64,000 nt of DNA from Ferruginibacter sp. (lineage in GTDB: Bacteria > Bacteroidota > Bacteroidia > Chitinophagales > Chitinophagaceae), in assembly GCA_017983695.1 (NCBI GenBank), contig JAGOAX010000003.1, positions 124,001 to 188,000 of the forward strand, given 5' to 3'. The translations under genes and the position numbers were made by a program. The notes beneath the pieces were generated by a model. That model saw nothing but the letters and a program-made list of their open reading frames with translations, was not told the origin of the DNA and did no database searches. Positions 36,101 to 44,728 of the stretch are shown here, in pieces. Each line of letters begins with the position of its first letter. Within the stretch, counting starts at the first letter, position 1.

Positions 36101-36402
36101 AACGGATAGATCTGCCGGAAGAATTACAGCTGGCTCCGGTGATGTCTTTTGCGCCATTTGTAAATCAGCAAACGAAGGGTTATTTAGCCGGAGGTAATTT
36201 TTATGGTGTTACGCCTTACGAAGGCAGGTACGATGCATTATCTCCAACAGCTTTTTCTTTAGATAAAAAAAATCAGCTGAGTACGCTGCCCGCTATTGAC
36301 GGAGAAGTACGGGATATAAAATGGTTGAATTATTTGGGAGGCACTAAAATTATGGTACTGGCAAGAAATAATAAAAAATTAATTTTTTTAAAACAGGAAT
36401 AA
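33124..36402 (+). CDS. VCBS/FG-GAP repeat lipoprotein with ASPIC/UnbV domain
   Basis: The 1092-residue lipoprotein (lipobox FFSC, Cys21) consists of two blocks of FG-GAP/VCBS propeller repeats. Calcium-loop motifs such as DINNDGLPD, DVNSDGFLD and DADGDMD-like variants recur throughout. Between them lies an ASPIC/UnbV domain (about residues 515-600, GVGTKAYLFQKGKMQYQQ and RGFESSSDTRLHFGL). Such proteins often sit beside SusCD genes. A surface-binding or adhesion role is inferred. Close linkage to the multihaem cytochrome suggests a joint complex. Confidence 0.88.
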   Translation: MNKLNSTVVLLIASSLIFFSCNRKEETLFSSLPASKTNISFTNTLEKKKMFSILYYLYYYNGGGVATGDINNDGLPDIYFTANSKGNNKLYLNKGNFEFEDITDKAGVKGKSDWCTGVTMADVNSDGFLDMYVSTVSNKYGLTGHNELYINNGNGTFTEKSEAYGLNTSCFTTQSAFFDYDNDGDMDCYILNQSHHPHANIADTGNRKKYDTLSGDRLYRNDIKTTGKFTEVGAAAGIYQSNLGYGLGLAVADINNDGWDDIFIGNDFHENDYYYVNQQNGTFKEEGANHFKHYSRFSMGNDIADYNNDGQLDVVTVDMLPGDEKVLKTYGSDENPDIYKVKLEINGYQNQYSKNCLQRNNGNGISFSETALMSGVAATDWSWCPLFADFDNDGNKDLFISSGIVKRPVDLDYVRFVSDLEANKGMNQTDKYDDMAIEKMPDGSSHPFLFKGDGKSSFKDFSNEWGTGKMKGYFNGAAYADLDNDGNLDLVINQLNAPAVVLKNNAPKQNYISLSFKGDSSNTFGVGTKAYLFQKGKMQYQQLMLTRGFESSSDTRLHFGLAADSLIDSIVIVWPGNKMQSLKNVAANKQVVINKKDAAGIFNYETFFNPAPPVLSDISNMINLNWQHKENDFVDFNQQYLIPHAQSTRGPKVAVGDVNSDGLDDFYVCGALGQPGALMVQQTNGSFAEQDKELFEKDKFCEGVDAVFFDANGDGKSDLWVVAGGNQGPLNADMLADKLYINNGDGHFTKKEKFLSQQFEIKSCISVADVDHDGDMDAFIGTLCTPNAYGKAQSSYLFLNDGKANFTIANPKNTFFYNIGMVTAASFADINKDGWQDLIVTGEFMAIKVFINNKGVFAATEIPQSTGLWQTLYTTDVNGDGFPDILAGNWGHNTKLWAGKNGPVKLYVKDFDNNGSVEQVMCYTVNGKEYTFLAKDELERPLPVLKKAYLTYSEVAGKTVDYMFYDLFKDYTMLQAETLSSSAFINDGKGNFKRIDLPEELQLAPVMSFAPFVNQQTKGYLAGGNFYGVTPYEGRYDALSPTAFSLDKKNQLSTLPAIDGEVRDIKWLNYLGGTKIMVLARNNKKLIFLKQE

Positions 36403-36424
36403 TAAATAAAACAAGAAAAGCACT

Positions 36425-37876
36425 ATGAAAAATTTCATCAAAACAAATGGTATCGTATTATTATTACTGGCATTAGTATCGATACAATCAAATTGTTCAA
36501 AAAAATCAACAGTTCAAACTGGCGGCGGTGGCGGTACCACACCTCCGGCTACTAATGATATGGCTTATTGGCTTACTAAGGCCAATCAAAGTACTTTATT
36601 AGAAAAGCAAAGTGTTACCTTATCATTTGGTACAGCTGTCAATTCAAATCAAACCATTGATGTGGATAGTACACAGCAGTTTCAAACTGTTGATGGCTTT
36701 GGTTATACACTTACAGGTGGAAGTGCATACCTTATCAACGGTATGACGGTACCTGAGAAAAACAATTTACTCCGGGAGTTTTTTGGCAATGATGCCAATT
36801 CAATTGGAGTAAGTTATTTAAGAGTAAGTATTGGCGCATCCGATCTTAATGCCTCAGTTTTCAGTTATGATGATATGCCAGCCGGGCAAACTGATCCCAC
36901 ACTTTCCAATTTCAGTCTTTCGCAGGATACCATTGACCTGGTACCTGTTTTAAAACAAATTCTCGCCATTAATCCCAATATAAAAATAATGGGAAGTCCA
37001 TGGAGCCCGCCCGTTTGGATGAAGGATAATGGTAATTCAATTGGAGGAAGCCTGCAGCCGCAGTATTACAGTGTGTATGCAAAATATTTTGTAAAGTATA
37101 TACAGGCCATGCAGGCAAAAGGGATAACAATAGATGCAGTTACTATTCAGAATGAACCACAGCACGGTGGTAATAATCCAAGTATGGTAATGTCTGCATT
37201 GCAACAGGCCGATTTTATTAAAAATCATTTGGGGCCACAATTTCAAATATCGGGTATCAGCACAAAAATTATTATCTGGGATCACAATTGCGATAACCCA
37301 ACTTATCCAATTACAATATTAAATGATGCAGCCGCAAAGCAATATATTAACGGCTCTGCCTTTCATTTATATAATGGAGATATAAGTGCATTAAGTACTG
37401 TACATAATGCACATCCTGATAAAAATTTATATTTCACTGAACAATGGACAGGTGCAAATACAGGTTTTGAAGGAGATTTTAAATGGCATATAAAAAATGT
37501 TGTTATCGGCTCCATGCTAAACTGGAGTAAAGTTGCACTGGAATGGAACCTGGCAAATAATCCTGCTTACGGACCACATACTCCTGGCGGATGTACTGAA
37601 TGTAAAGGAGCTGTAACAATTAATGGATCATCAGTAACAAAAAATGTTGGGTACTATATTATTGCACAGGCTTCAAAATTTATACCCGCAGGTTCAGTAA
37701 GAATTTTAAGCAATGGTGTCCTGTCGCCAAATGTTGCATTTAAAACGCCTGACGGTAAAAAAGTACTATTGGTTTTAAATGATGGAAGTACAGAAATGCA
37801 ATTTAACATACGGTACAAAGGAAAATGGGTGCCAACAACTTTACCTGCAGGTGCTGCAGGAACATATATCTGGTAA
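36425..37876 (+). CDS. GH30 beta-glucanase/glucosylceramidase-like, lipoprotein
   Basis: The 483-residue enzyme has a lipobox (QSNC, Cys24), a Gly/Thr linker, and a GH30 (beta/alpha)8 barrel with a beta side domain. The acid/base is Glu244 in TIQNEP and the nucleophile is Glu339 in YFTEQW. FQTVDGFGYTLTGGSAY and MGSPWSPPVWMK are family markers. GH30 members cleave beta-1,6-glucan, glucosylceramide or xylans. In this locus beta-1,6- or mixed beta-glucan is likely. It is paralogous to the next gene, and a surface location is probable. Confidence 0.9.
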   Translation: MKNFIKTNGIVLLLLALVSIQSNCSKKSTVQTGGGGGTTPPATNDMAYWLTKANQSTLLEKQSVTLSFGTAVNSNQTIDVDSTQQFQTVDGFGYTLTGGSAYLINGMTVPEKNNLLREFFGNDANSIGVSYLRVSIGASDLNASVFSYDDMPAGQTDPTLSNFSLSQDTIDLVPVLKQILAINPNIKIMGSPWSPPVWMKDNGNSIGGSLQPQYYSVYAKYFVKYIQAMQAKGITIDAVTIQNEPQHGGNNPSMVMSALQQADFIKNHLGPQFQISGISTKIIIWDHNCDNPTYPITILNDAAAKQYINGSAFHLYNGDISALSTVHNAHPDKNLYFTEQWTGANTGFEGDFKWHIKNVVIGSMLNWSKVALEWNLANNPAYGPHTPGGCTECKGAVTINGSSVTKNVGYYIIAQASKFIPAGSVRILSNGVLSPNVAFKTPDGKKVLLVLNDGSTEMQFNIRYKGKWVPTTLPAGAAGTYIW

Positions 37877-37889
37877 AATAAAAAAATAC

Positions 37890-39365
37890 ATGTCTCTTAT
37901 GAAAAAAATATTTATTTACTTCTCAACGGCAGCTTTCTTTTTTGCTTATTCCAATCCTGTAAGTGCACAGGTAAAAAGAGGAAGAACATCTTTTTCCACC
38001 AGTGGAAAGAGTGTAACTGTGTATACTACGGCAGACAAAAGTGATCTACGGTTATCTAAAACAACAACGCTTCAGTTTAAGCCGATGGCACAACCCCTGG
38101 AAACACAGGTTTGTATATTTGCTGATCCGGATAAAACTTTTCAAACCTTTTTAGGCATTGGTGGAGCGTTGACAGATGCATCTGCAGAAACTTATGCAAA
38201 AATGCCAAAGGAAAAGCAGCAGGAATTTATGCAGGCTTATTTTGATAAACAAAAAGGGATTGGATACAATTTTGCAAGAACGAATATTAACAGTTGCGAT
38301 TTTTCAAGTGATATTTATACTTACATTAATGAAGGTGACGCTGCATTAAAAAGTTTTACTATTGAGCATGATAAGCAATTTAAAATTCCATTTATTAAAC
38401 AGGCCATTGCTGCAGCCGGTGGTAAACTTAATTTATTTGCAAGTCCGTGGAGCCCGCCGGCATTTATGAAAACCAACAATGATATTTTGCATGGCGGAAA
38501 ATTAAAAAAAGAATTTTATCAACCATGGGCAAATTACTATATCAAATTTATTAAAGCATACGAAGCTGCAGGTATTCCAATATGGGGAATTTCAATTCAG
38601 AATGAACCCATGGCTACACAAAGATGGGAGAGCTGCATTTTTACCGGCGAAGAAGAAAGAGATTTTCTGAAAAATAATTTAGGCCCTACCATGCAAAAAG
38701 CAGGTTTGGAGAGTAAAAAAATTATTGGCTGGGATCATAACAGGGATCTGTTGTATCAACGGGCAAGTACTTTATTAAATGATCCTGGGGCAGCAAAGTA
38801 TTTATGGGGTATTGGATATCACTGGTACGAACCATGGAGTGGAGGAGAACCGATGTTTGATAATTTAAAATTGGTTAATGAAGCTTATCCCAATACTAAT
38901 TTATTATTTACCGAAGGTTGCAAGGAAGCTTTCGACCTTACAAAAGTTACCGACTGGAAACTGGGAGAAAAGTATGGCGTTAATATGATCCACGATTTTA
39001 ATAATGGTTCTGTTGGGTTTACCGATTGGAATATTTTACTGGATGAAACCGGCGGGCCTAATCATGTACAAAATTTTTGTTTTGCACCTATTCATGGTAA
39101 TACCAAGACCGGCGAATTAATTTATACCAACGAATATTACTATATCGGCCATTTTTCAAAATTTATTCAGCCCGGTGCAAAAAGAATTGTAAGCAGCGCA
39201 AGCCGCAGCCAGTTACTTACTACTGCTTTTAAAAATCCTGATGGTACTGTTGCAGTAATTGTAATGAACCAGGGTGATGCCAAAACACAATACTATTTAT
39301 GGATCAATGGCAAAGCTGCCGAAGCAACAGCATTACCACATTCTATTTCAACATTGGTTTTTTAA
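37890..39365 (+). CDS. GH30 beta-glucanase, secreted
   Basis: The 491-residue enzyme has a signal peptide cleaved after VSAQ rather than a lipobox. It has the same GH30 markers as its neighbour: SPWSPPAFMK, acid/base Glu239 in SIQNEP and nucleophile Glu342 in LFTEGC. EPMATQRWESC resembles the beta-1,6-glucanase subgroup. A longer frame from 37779 would overlap the previous gene by 98 bp, and ATG 37890 (or 37899) opens the signal peptide. It is likely periplasmic, acting after its lipidated paralogue. Confidence 0.9.
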   Translation: MSLMKKIFIYFSTAAFFFAYSNPVSAQVKRGRTSFSTSGKSVTVYTTADKSDLRLSKTTTLQFKPMAQPLETQVCIFADPDKTFQTFLGIGGALTDASAETYAKMPKEKQQEFMQAYFDKQKGIGYNFARTNINSCDFSSDIYTYINEGDAALKSFTIEHDKQFKIPFIKQAIAAAGGKLNLFASPWSPPAFMKTNNDILHGGKLKKEFYQPWANYYIKFIKAYEAAGIPIWGISIQNEPMATQRWESCIFTGEEERDFLKNNLGPTMQKAGLESKKIIGWDHNRDLLYQRASTLLNDPGAAKYLWGIGYHWYEPWSGGEPMFDNLKLVNEAYPNTNLLFTEGCKEAFDLTKVTDWKLGEKYGVNMIHDFNNGSVGFTDWNILLDETGGPNHVQNFCFAPIHGNTKTGELIYTNEYYYIGHFSKFIQPGAKRIVSSASRSQLLTTAFKNPDGTVAVIVMNQGDAKTQYYLWINGKAAEATALPHSISTLVF

Positions 39366-39374
39366 TTTAAGTGT

Positions 39375-41069
39375 ATGATATTTTATCGGATTAAATTGAT
39401 GCTTTTACTGCTGCCTGCAGTTATGCTTACCAATTGTAAAAAAGGCGGTAGTACCACACCTGATCCAATACCACCGCCACCTCCGGCTGCATTACTACTT
39501 GTTAATACAAAGCTTGATAATATTGGACCCTCAACAACAGCTGTCAACTATAATGTAAAGACAAATGCTGCAGTACGTATTTCATTTAATAATGCGGTGG
39601 ATAGGTCATCAGTATCAGCTGCTGTGTTCCTTGCAGAAAACGGGCTTTTTAATACGCCTGTAAATTTTTCTTATGAAAACAATGATAGCACTATTGTTGT
39701 TTCGCCTGCCGCTGCTTTAAAATACCTTACTAAATATGTTTTTAATGCCGGAAGTTTACTTAAGTCTGTAAAAGGAGGCACTCTTACTACAGCAATAAGT
39801 TTTCAATACAATACCCAGATAGATTCTACAGATAAATTTCCAGTCATCAGCGATAATGCACTGCTTGATCTGGTGCAACAACAAACCTTCAAATACTTTT
39901 GGGATTATGGTCATCCCATTAGCGGACTGGCAAGAGAAAGAAGTAATGCCACACCCGAAACAGTTACATCCGGCGGCTCTGGTTTTGGTATCATGTCGAT
40001 ACCTGTTGCAATCAACAGAAGTTTTATTACCAGGGCACAAGGCCTGGCAAGAATGCAAACTATTGTTTCTTTTTTAAAAAATACGGCACAAAAATTTCAT
40101 GGTGCTTTTCCGCATTGGTTAAACGGTACAAGCGGTACAGTAATACCTTTTAGCCAAAAAGATGATGGTGCAGATTTAGTAGAAACATCTTACTTAATGG
40201 CGGGGTTGTTAACAGCCAGGCAATATTTTAATGGTGTTGATGCAGCAGAGACAAATCTGCGTAGCGATATTAACCTGTTGTGGAATGCAGTGGAATGGAA
40301 TTGGTTCAGGCAGGGTACCAATAATGTGTTGTACTGGCATTGGAGTCCAAATTATGCATGGCAAATGAACCACAAAATTGAAGGCTGGAATGAATGTTTG
40401 ATAACGTACATCCTGGCAGCTTCGTCCACAACATACGCAATTCCGCAGGTTGTTTATAAAGAAGGTTTTGCAAGAAACGGCGCTATGCAAAATGGTAATA
40501 GTTATTTTGGTTACCAATTACCCTTAGGTTCGCCTAATGGCGGTCCATTGTTTTTTGCTCACTATTCTTTTTTAGGAATTAATCCCAATGGGTTGAGTGA
40601 CACTTATGCTAATTACCAAACGCAGGTAACCAACCATACAAAAATTAATTACGAATACTGCAAAGCCAATCCCAAAGGATTTTTTGGATACAGTAACTTA
40701 TGCTGGGGTTTAACAGCCAGCGATATTCCCAATGGTTACAATGCCAATGAACCCAATAACGATATTAGTGTAATTTCTCCTACGGCTGCATTATCATCTA
40801 TGCCTTACACACCTGTAGAAAGCATGAATGCACTCCGGTTTTTCTATTATAAATTGGGGGATAAAATTTTCAAACAGTATGGATTTACAGACGCTTTTAG
40901 TTTAAAGGATCTATGGTATGCAGAATCTTTTCTGGCCATTGACCAGGGGCCAATAATTGTGATGATAGAAAATTACCGCAGCCAGTTAATATGGAACTTA
41001 TTAACCAGTTGCCCCGAAATAAAAAATGGCATGAAAAATATTATAGGGTTTACAGCTCCTTATTTATAA
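39375..41069 (+). CDS. GH144-type (glucoamylase-like domain) glucanase with Ig-like domain, lipoprotein
   Basis: The 564-residue lipoprotein (lipobox LTNC, Cys21) has a Pro-rich linker, a bacterial Ig-like domain (about residues 35-145), and a glycoamylase-like all-helical domain. Family markers are LLDLVQQQTFKYFWDYGHP, SGLARERSN, SGFGIMSIPVA and YWHWSPNYAWQMN. Characterised GH144 enzymes of this family in Chitinophaga are endo-beta-1,2-glucanases. It is the first of three paralogues in the operon and the only one with the Ig-like domain, so it is the likely surface enzyme. Confidence 0.85.
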   Translation: MIFYRIKLMLLLLPAVMLTNCKKGGSTTPDPIPPPPPAALLLVNTKLDNIGPSTTAVNYNVKTNAAVRISFNNAVDRSSVSAAVFLAENGLFNTPVNFSYENNDSTIVVSPAAALKYLTKYVFNAGSLLKSVKGGTLTTAISFQYNTQIDSTDKFPVISDNALLDLVQQQTFKYFWDYGHPISGLARERSNATPETVTSGGSGFGIMSIPVAINRSFITRAQGLARMQTIVSFLKNTAQKFHGAFPHWLNGTSGTVIPFSQKDDGADLVETSYLMAGLLTARQYFNGVDAAETNLRSDINLLWNAVEWNWFRQGTNNVLYWHWSPNYAWQMNHKIEGWNECLITYILAASSTTYAIPQVVYKEGFARNGAMQNGNSYFGYQLPLGSPNGGPLFFAHYSFLGINPNGLSDTYANYQTQVTNHTKINYEYCKANPKGFFGYSNLCWGLTASDIPNGYNANEPNNDISVISPTAALSSMPYTPVESMNALRFFYYKLGDKIFKQYGFTDAFSLKDLWYAESFLAIDQGPIIVMIENYRSQLIWNLLTSCPEIKNGMKNIIGFTAPYL

Positions 41070-41080
41070 AATTGATTACT

Positions 41081-42424
41081 GTGAAAAAAACTACGAACAT
41101 TTTAATTTTTACAGTTGCATTTGCATTGTCAGTGAATACAACAAAAGCGCAAAAATTTAATGCAGCCGCAAGGCCAAAAAATCTTTCAGACTCTGCATTG
41201 CTCGATATTGTACAAAAGCAAACTTTCCGCTACTTCTGGGATTTTGCACACCCCGTAAGTGGTTTGGCAAGGGAAAGAAGTAATGAAAGTTTTGGTTACG
41301 GGCACGAAGTGGTAACCACAGGCGGCACCGGCTTTGGTATTATGAGCGTAATTGTGGCAGCGGAAAGAAAATGGATAACCCGTGATACTGCAGCAAAGTT
41401 TATGCTGAAGATGGTGAATTTTTTATTGAAAGCAAATTCCTATCATGGCGCTTTTCCGCATTGGCTGGATGGAGCAACAGGTAAAACAATTCCATTTAGC
41501 AGGAAGGATGATGGAGCGGACCTGGTTGAGACATCTTATTTATTCCAGGGATTGCTTTGTGCAAGACAATATTTTAACGGCGATAACAGAACTGAAAGAG
41601 AATTACGCAGCCGCATTAACTGGATGTGGCCTGATATAGAATGGAACTGGTTTACAAAAGGCGGAGAAGAAGTATTGTACTGGCACTGGAGCCCCAACAA
41701 TGGCTGGGCAATGAATTTTCCGGTACGGGGTTTTAATGAATGTTTGATCATGTATGTTCTTGCCGCATCATCTCCCAACGAAAAATACCAGGTGCCATCA
41801 TCGGTGTATCACCGTGGTTGGGCACAAAGCGATTTTTTTAAAAATGGTAAAGAATACTATGGCTATAAATTGCCATTAGGTTTTGATTATGGTGGACCAC
41901 TTTTCTTTTCGCAATATTCTTTTACAGGATTAGACCCACGTGGATTAAAAGACCGCTATGCAGATTACTGGGCGCAAAATAAAAATCATTCACTCATTAA
42001 TTATGCATACTGCGTTGATAATCCCAAAAAATTTAAAGGCTATGGCGAAAACTGCTGGGGGCTTACTGCAAGTGATACTTACGACGGTTACAATGCATTT
42101 TCACCTACCAACGATTACGGTACCATTACACCAACTGCAGCATTATCTGCCTTCCCATATACTCCGGAGCAATCTATGAAGGCATTAAAATATTTTTATT
42201 ACGATCTGGGAGATAAGATATGGAGTGAGTATGGATTTACAGATGCCTTTAACGAAACAAAGAACTGGTACGCCACTTCTCATTTGGCAATTGATCAGGG
42301 GCCAATTGTAGCCATGATTGAAAATTACAGAACCGGTTTGATCTGGAATTTATTTATGAGTTGCCCGGAAATAAAACAGGGATTAAAAAAACTGGATTTT
42401 AAAAATTCACCTGAAAAAAAATAA
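41081..42424 (+). CDS. GH144-type glucanase, secreted, paralogue 2
   Basis: The 447-residue protein starts at GTG 41081, which opens a signal peptide (MKKTTNILIFTVAFALSV...AQ). The longer frame from 40991 overlaps the preceding gene by 79 bp. The helical catalytic domain shows QTFRYFWDFAHPVSGLARE, GGTGFGIMSV, DDGADLVETSYL and YWHWSPNNGWAMNFP. It lacks the Ig-like domain. It is probably a periplasmic beta-1,2-glucan-active enzyme with oligomer specificity different from its two paralogues (inference). Confidence 0.87.
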   Translation: MKKTTNILIFTVAFALSVNTTKAQKFNAAARPKNLSDSALLDIVQKQTFRYFWDFAHPVSGLARERSNESFGYGHEVVTTGGTGFGIMSVIVAAERKWITRDTAAKFMLKMVNFLLKANSYHGAFPHWLDGATGKTIPFSRKDDGADLVETSYLFQGLLCARQYFNGDNRTERELRSRINWMWPDIEWNWFTKGGEEVLYWHWSPNNGWAMNFPVRGFNECLIMYVLAASSPNEKYQVPSSVYHRGWAQSDFFKNGKEYYGYKLPLGFDYGGPLFFSQYSFTGLDPRGLKDRYADYWAQNKNHSLINYAYCVDNPKKFKGYGENCWGLTASDTYDGYNAFSPTNDYGTITPTAALSAFPYTPEQSMKALKYFYYDLGDKIWSEYGFTDAFNETKNWYATSHLAIDQGPIVAMIENYRTGLIWNLFMSCPEIKQGLKKLDFKNSPEKK

Positions 42425-42429
42425 TTGTT

Positions 42430-43287
42430 ATGCTTAGTTTGCTTGCCAGGTTAAAAACTACGTTGTTATTAGTTGTATTTCCATTACTTGCTTTTTGCCA
42501 GAATGAAATAAAAGTGATGTCTTTCAATATCCGTCTTGATGTAGCTTCGGATGGAGAAAACCGCTGGGATGCCCGTAAAGAAAAAGTAGCCGCTTTAATG
42601 AATTATTATGAAGCTGATTTTATTGGTGGCCAGGAAGTGCAGCATCACCAGCTACAGTTTTTAAAAACTACACTTACCAATTACAACCACATTGGTGTTG
42701 GCCGTGATGATGGCAAAGAAGCAGGTGAATATTCCTGCATCTTTTACAACAGCAAAAAGTATAAAGTTATTGAGCAATCTACTTTCTGGTTATCGCCAAC
42801 ACCGGATACTGTTGGTATGGGTTGGGATGCGGTATGCAACAGGGTTTGTACTTATGGTTTGTTTCAATCTGTAAAAACAAAAAAAATGGTTTGGGTTTTT
42901 AATACCCACTTCGATCATATAGGTAAAACTGCAAGAATAGAATCGGCTAAATTAATTACGAAGAAAATAAATGAATTGCAGCAAAAGAAAAATGTACCGG
43001 TAATTATAACCGGCGATTTTAATAGTATACCCACCGACGAACCGGCAAAATATATGGCTGCTGCATTTATTAATTGCCGGACGGCAAGCCAACAACCGGC
43101 TTATGGACCCGCCGATACCTGGAACGGATTTCAGTTTGACAAAAAGCCTGAAGGTTGTATTGATTATATTTTCATCAGTACTGATAAGAAACTGGTAGTT
43201 AAAAAATTTGCAACCATAACAGATTCATTCGAAAAGAAATATCCTTCCGATCATTTCCCCATTTTAGCAACACTTGAATTCCTGTAA
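42430..43287 (+). CDS. Endonuclease/exonuclease/phosphatase (EEP) superfamily hydrolase, secreted
   Basis: The 285-residue protein has a signal peptide (ending LAFCQ). All EEP catalytic motifs are present: MSFNIRLD, GGQEV (metal-binding Glu), NTHFDH, GDFNS and SDHFP. EEP enzymes cut phosphodiester or phosphomonoester bonds in very different substrates. Its place between two GH144 genes makes a nucleic-acid substrate unlikely. Removal of a phosphorylated substituent from the glycan, such as phosphoglycerol, is an attractive inference. Confidence 0.85.
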   Translation: MLSLLARLKTTLLLVVFPLLAFCQNEIKVMSFNIRLDVASDGENRWDARKEKVAALMNYYEADFIGGQEVQHHQLQFLKTTLTNYNHIGVGRDDGKEAGEYSCIFYNSKKYKVIEQSTFWLSPTPDTVGMGWDAVCNRVCTYGLFQSVKTKKMVWVFNTHFDHIGKTARIESAKLITKKINELQQKKNVPVIITGDFNSIPTDEPAKYMAAAFINCRTASQQPAYGPADTWNGFQFDKKPEGCIDYIFISTDKKLVVKKFATITDSFEKKYPSDHFPILATLEFL

Positions 43288-43288
43288 T

Positions 43289-44722
43289 ATGAAATACCGA
43301 CACTTACTATATGCCTTATTTTTTTTGTTTGCAAACCAAAATAGTATTGCACAGCAAAAAATAAATTTTAAAGACGGCTATCCCAATAATGTTAATCCAA
43401 TTGGTATTGTGAAAAATATTCCAGATTCTACTTTATTGGAAATTGTGCAACGCCAAACCTTTCGTTTCTTCTGGCATGGCGCACACCCGGTAAGTGGTTT
43501 AGCCTTGGAAAGAAGTAACACTGTTTTAGCAGAACATTACTGGGATTATATTAATGAAGCATGGGATGAACCTAACTTTAGCAAAACCACATTTGGCCCC
43601 GATGCAGGCGCCATCGGCGGAACCGGCTTTGGTATCATGAGTACGGTAGTGGCAGTAGAACGGGGCTGGATAGGAAGAGATACTGCTGTTCGCAGGCTAA
43701 TTCAAATTGCAGATTTTTTAATTAATGCAGATTGCTATCATGGTATTTACCCGCATTTTATGAATGGGAGTACAGGTAAAACAATAAAGTTTGATCGCCT
43801 GGATGATGGTGCAGATATTGTGGAAACCTCTTACTTACTGATGGGCTTTTTATGCGCCAGGGAATATTTTAATGGTAATACAGCAAGAGAAATTTATTTA
43901 CGTAAACGCATCAACCAAATGTGGGGTGCTGCTAACTGGAACTGGCATACCAATAATCAAAATAAATTGTACTGGCACTGGAGCCCCAACAATGGGTTTG
44001 ATATGAACTTTCCGGTTTGGGGCTACAACGAATGTTTGATCACTTATATCATGTCGGCTTCATCGCAGTACCATGCTATTTCAAAAGATGTTTATAATGG
44101 TACATGGGTGGGGAGTTTTGGTTTTAAGAATGGTAAAGAATATTACGGATACAAATTACCGCTGGGTAATTACGATAAAGATAAAGGCGGCCCTTTATTT
44201 TTTGAGCAATATACATTCCAGGGGATTGATCCAAACGGTTTAATGGATTCTTTAGGCAACGATTATTTTTTGCAGGGAAAAAACCATACACTTATTAATA
44301 GGGCATTTTGTATAGAAAACCCCAATAAGTTTAAAGGCTATAGTGATAAATGCTGGGGCTTAACCGCCGGCGATAGTTACAAAGGTTACCTGGCGCACAG
44401 CCCCGAAAATGATCGTGGTGTAATACAACCTACTGCCGCTATTTCATCCATGCCATACACACCAAAGGAAAGTATGGAAGCACTAAGGTATTTTTATTAT
44501 GGGTTAGGAGATAAGATTTGGAGTAAGTATGGTTTTGTGGATGGTTTCAGCATTCACCACAACTGGTATGCAAAAAGCCATTTGGCAATTGACCAGGGGC
44601 CGATTGTTGTGATGATTGAAAATTACAGAACAGGATTATTGTGGAAATTGTTTATGAAAATTCCTGATATCCAAAATGGTTTGAAAAAATTGGGCTTTAA
44701 CAGCACATGGTTGAATCAATAA
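43289..44722 (+). CDS. GH144-type glucanase, secreted, paralogue 3
   Basis: The 477-residue protein has a signal peptide (MKYRHLLYALFFLFANQ...AQ). The same catalytic domain as the previous two is seen: QTFRFFWHGAHPVSGLALE, GGTGFGIMSTVVA, DDGADIVETSYL, YWHWSPNNGFDMNFP and AIDQGPIVVMIENYRTG. It carries an insertion of about 20 residues after ERSN relative to paralogue 2. ATG 43289 lies just after the EEP stop, and the TTG at 43274 is not needed. Confidence 0.87.
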   Translation: MKYRHLLYALFFLFANQNSIAQQKINFKDGYPNNVNPIGIVKNIPDSTLLEIVQRQTFRFFWHGAHPVSGLALERSNTVLAEHYWDYINEAWDEPNFSKTTFGPDAGAIGGTGFGIMSTVVAVERGWIGRDTAVRRLIQIADFLINADCYHGIYPHFMNGSTGKTIKFDRLDDGADIVETSYLLMGFLCAREYFNGNTAREIYLRKRINQMWGAANWNWHTNNQNKLYWHWSPNNGFDMNFPVWGYNECLITYIMSASSQYHAISKDVYNGTWVGSFGFKNGKEYYGYKLPLGNYDKDKGGPLFFEQYTFQGIDPNGLMDSLGNDYFLQGKNHTLINRAFCIENPNKFKGYSDKCWGLTAGDSYKGYLAHSPENDRGVIQPTAAISSMPYTPKESMEALRYFYYGLGDKIWSKYGFVDGFSIHHNWYAKSHLAIDQGPIVVMIENYRTGLLWKLFMKIPDIQNGLKKLGFNSTWLNQ

Positions 44723-44728
44723 ATTATA

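Noticed and set aside
37779-37889. Long N terminus of the second GH30 gene
   Set aside because: It lies within the 3' end of the first GH30 gene. The signal peptide starts at 37890 or 37899.
40991-41080. Long N terminus of the second GH144 gene
   Set aside because: It overlaps the preceding gene by 79 bp and hides the signal peptide. GTG 41081 opens a clean export signal.
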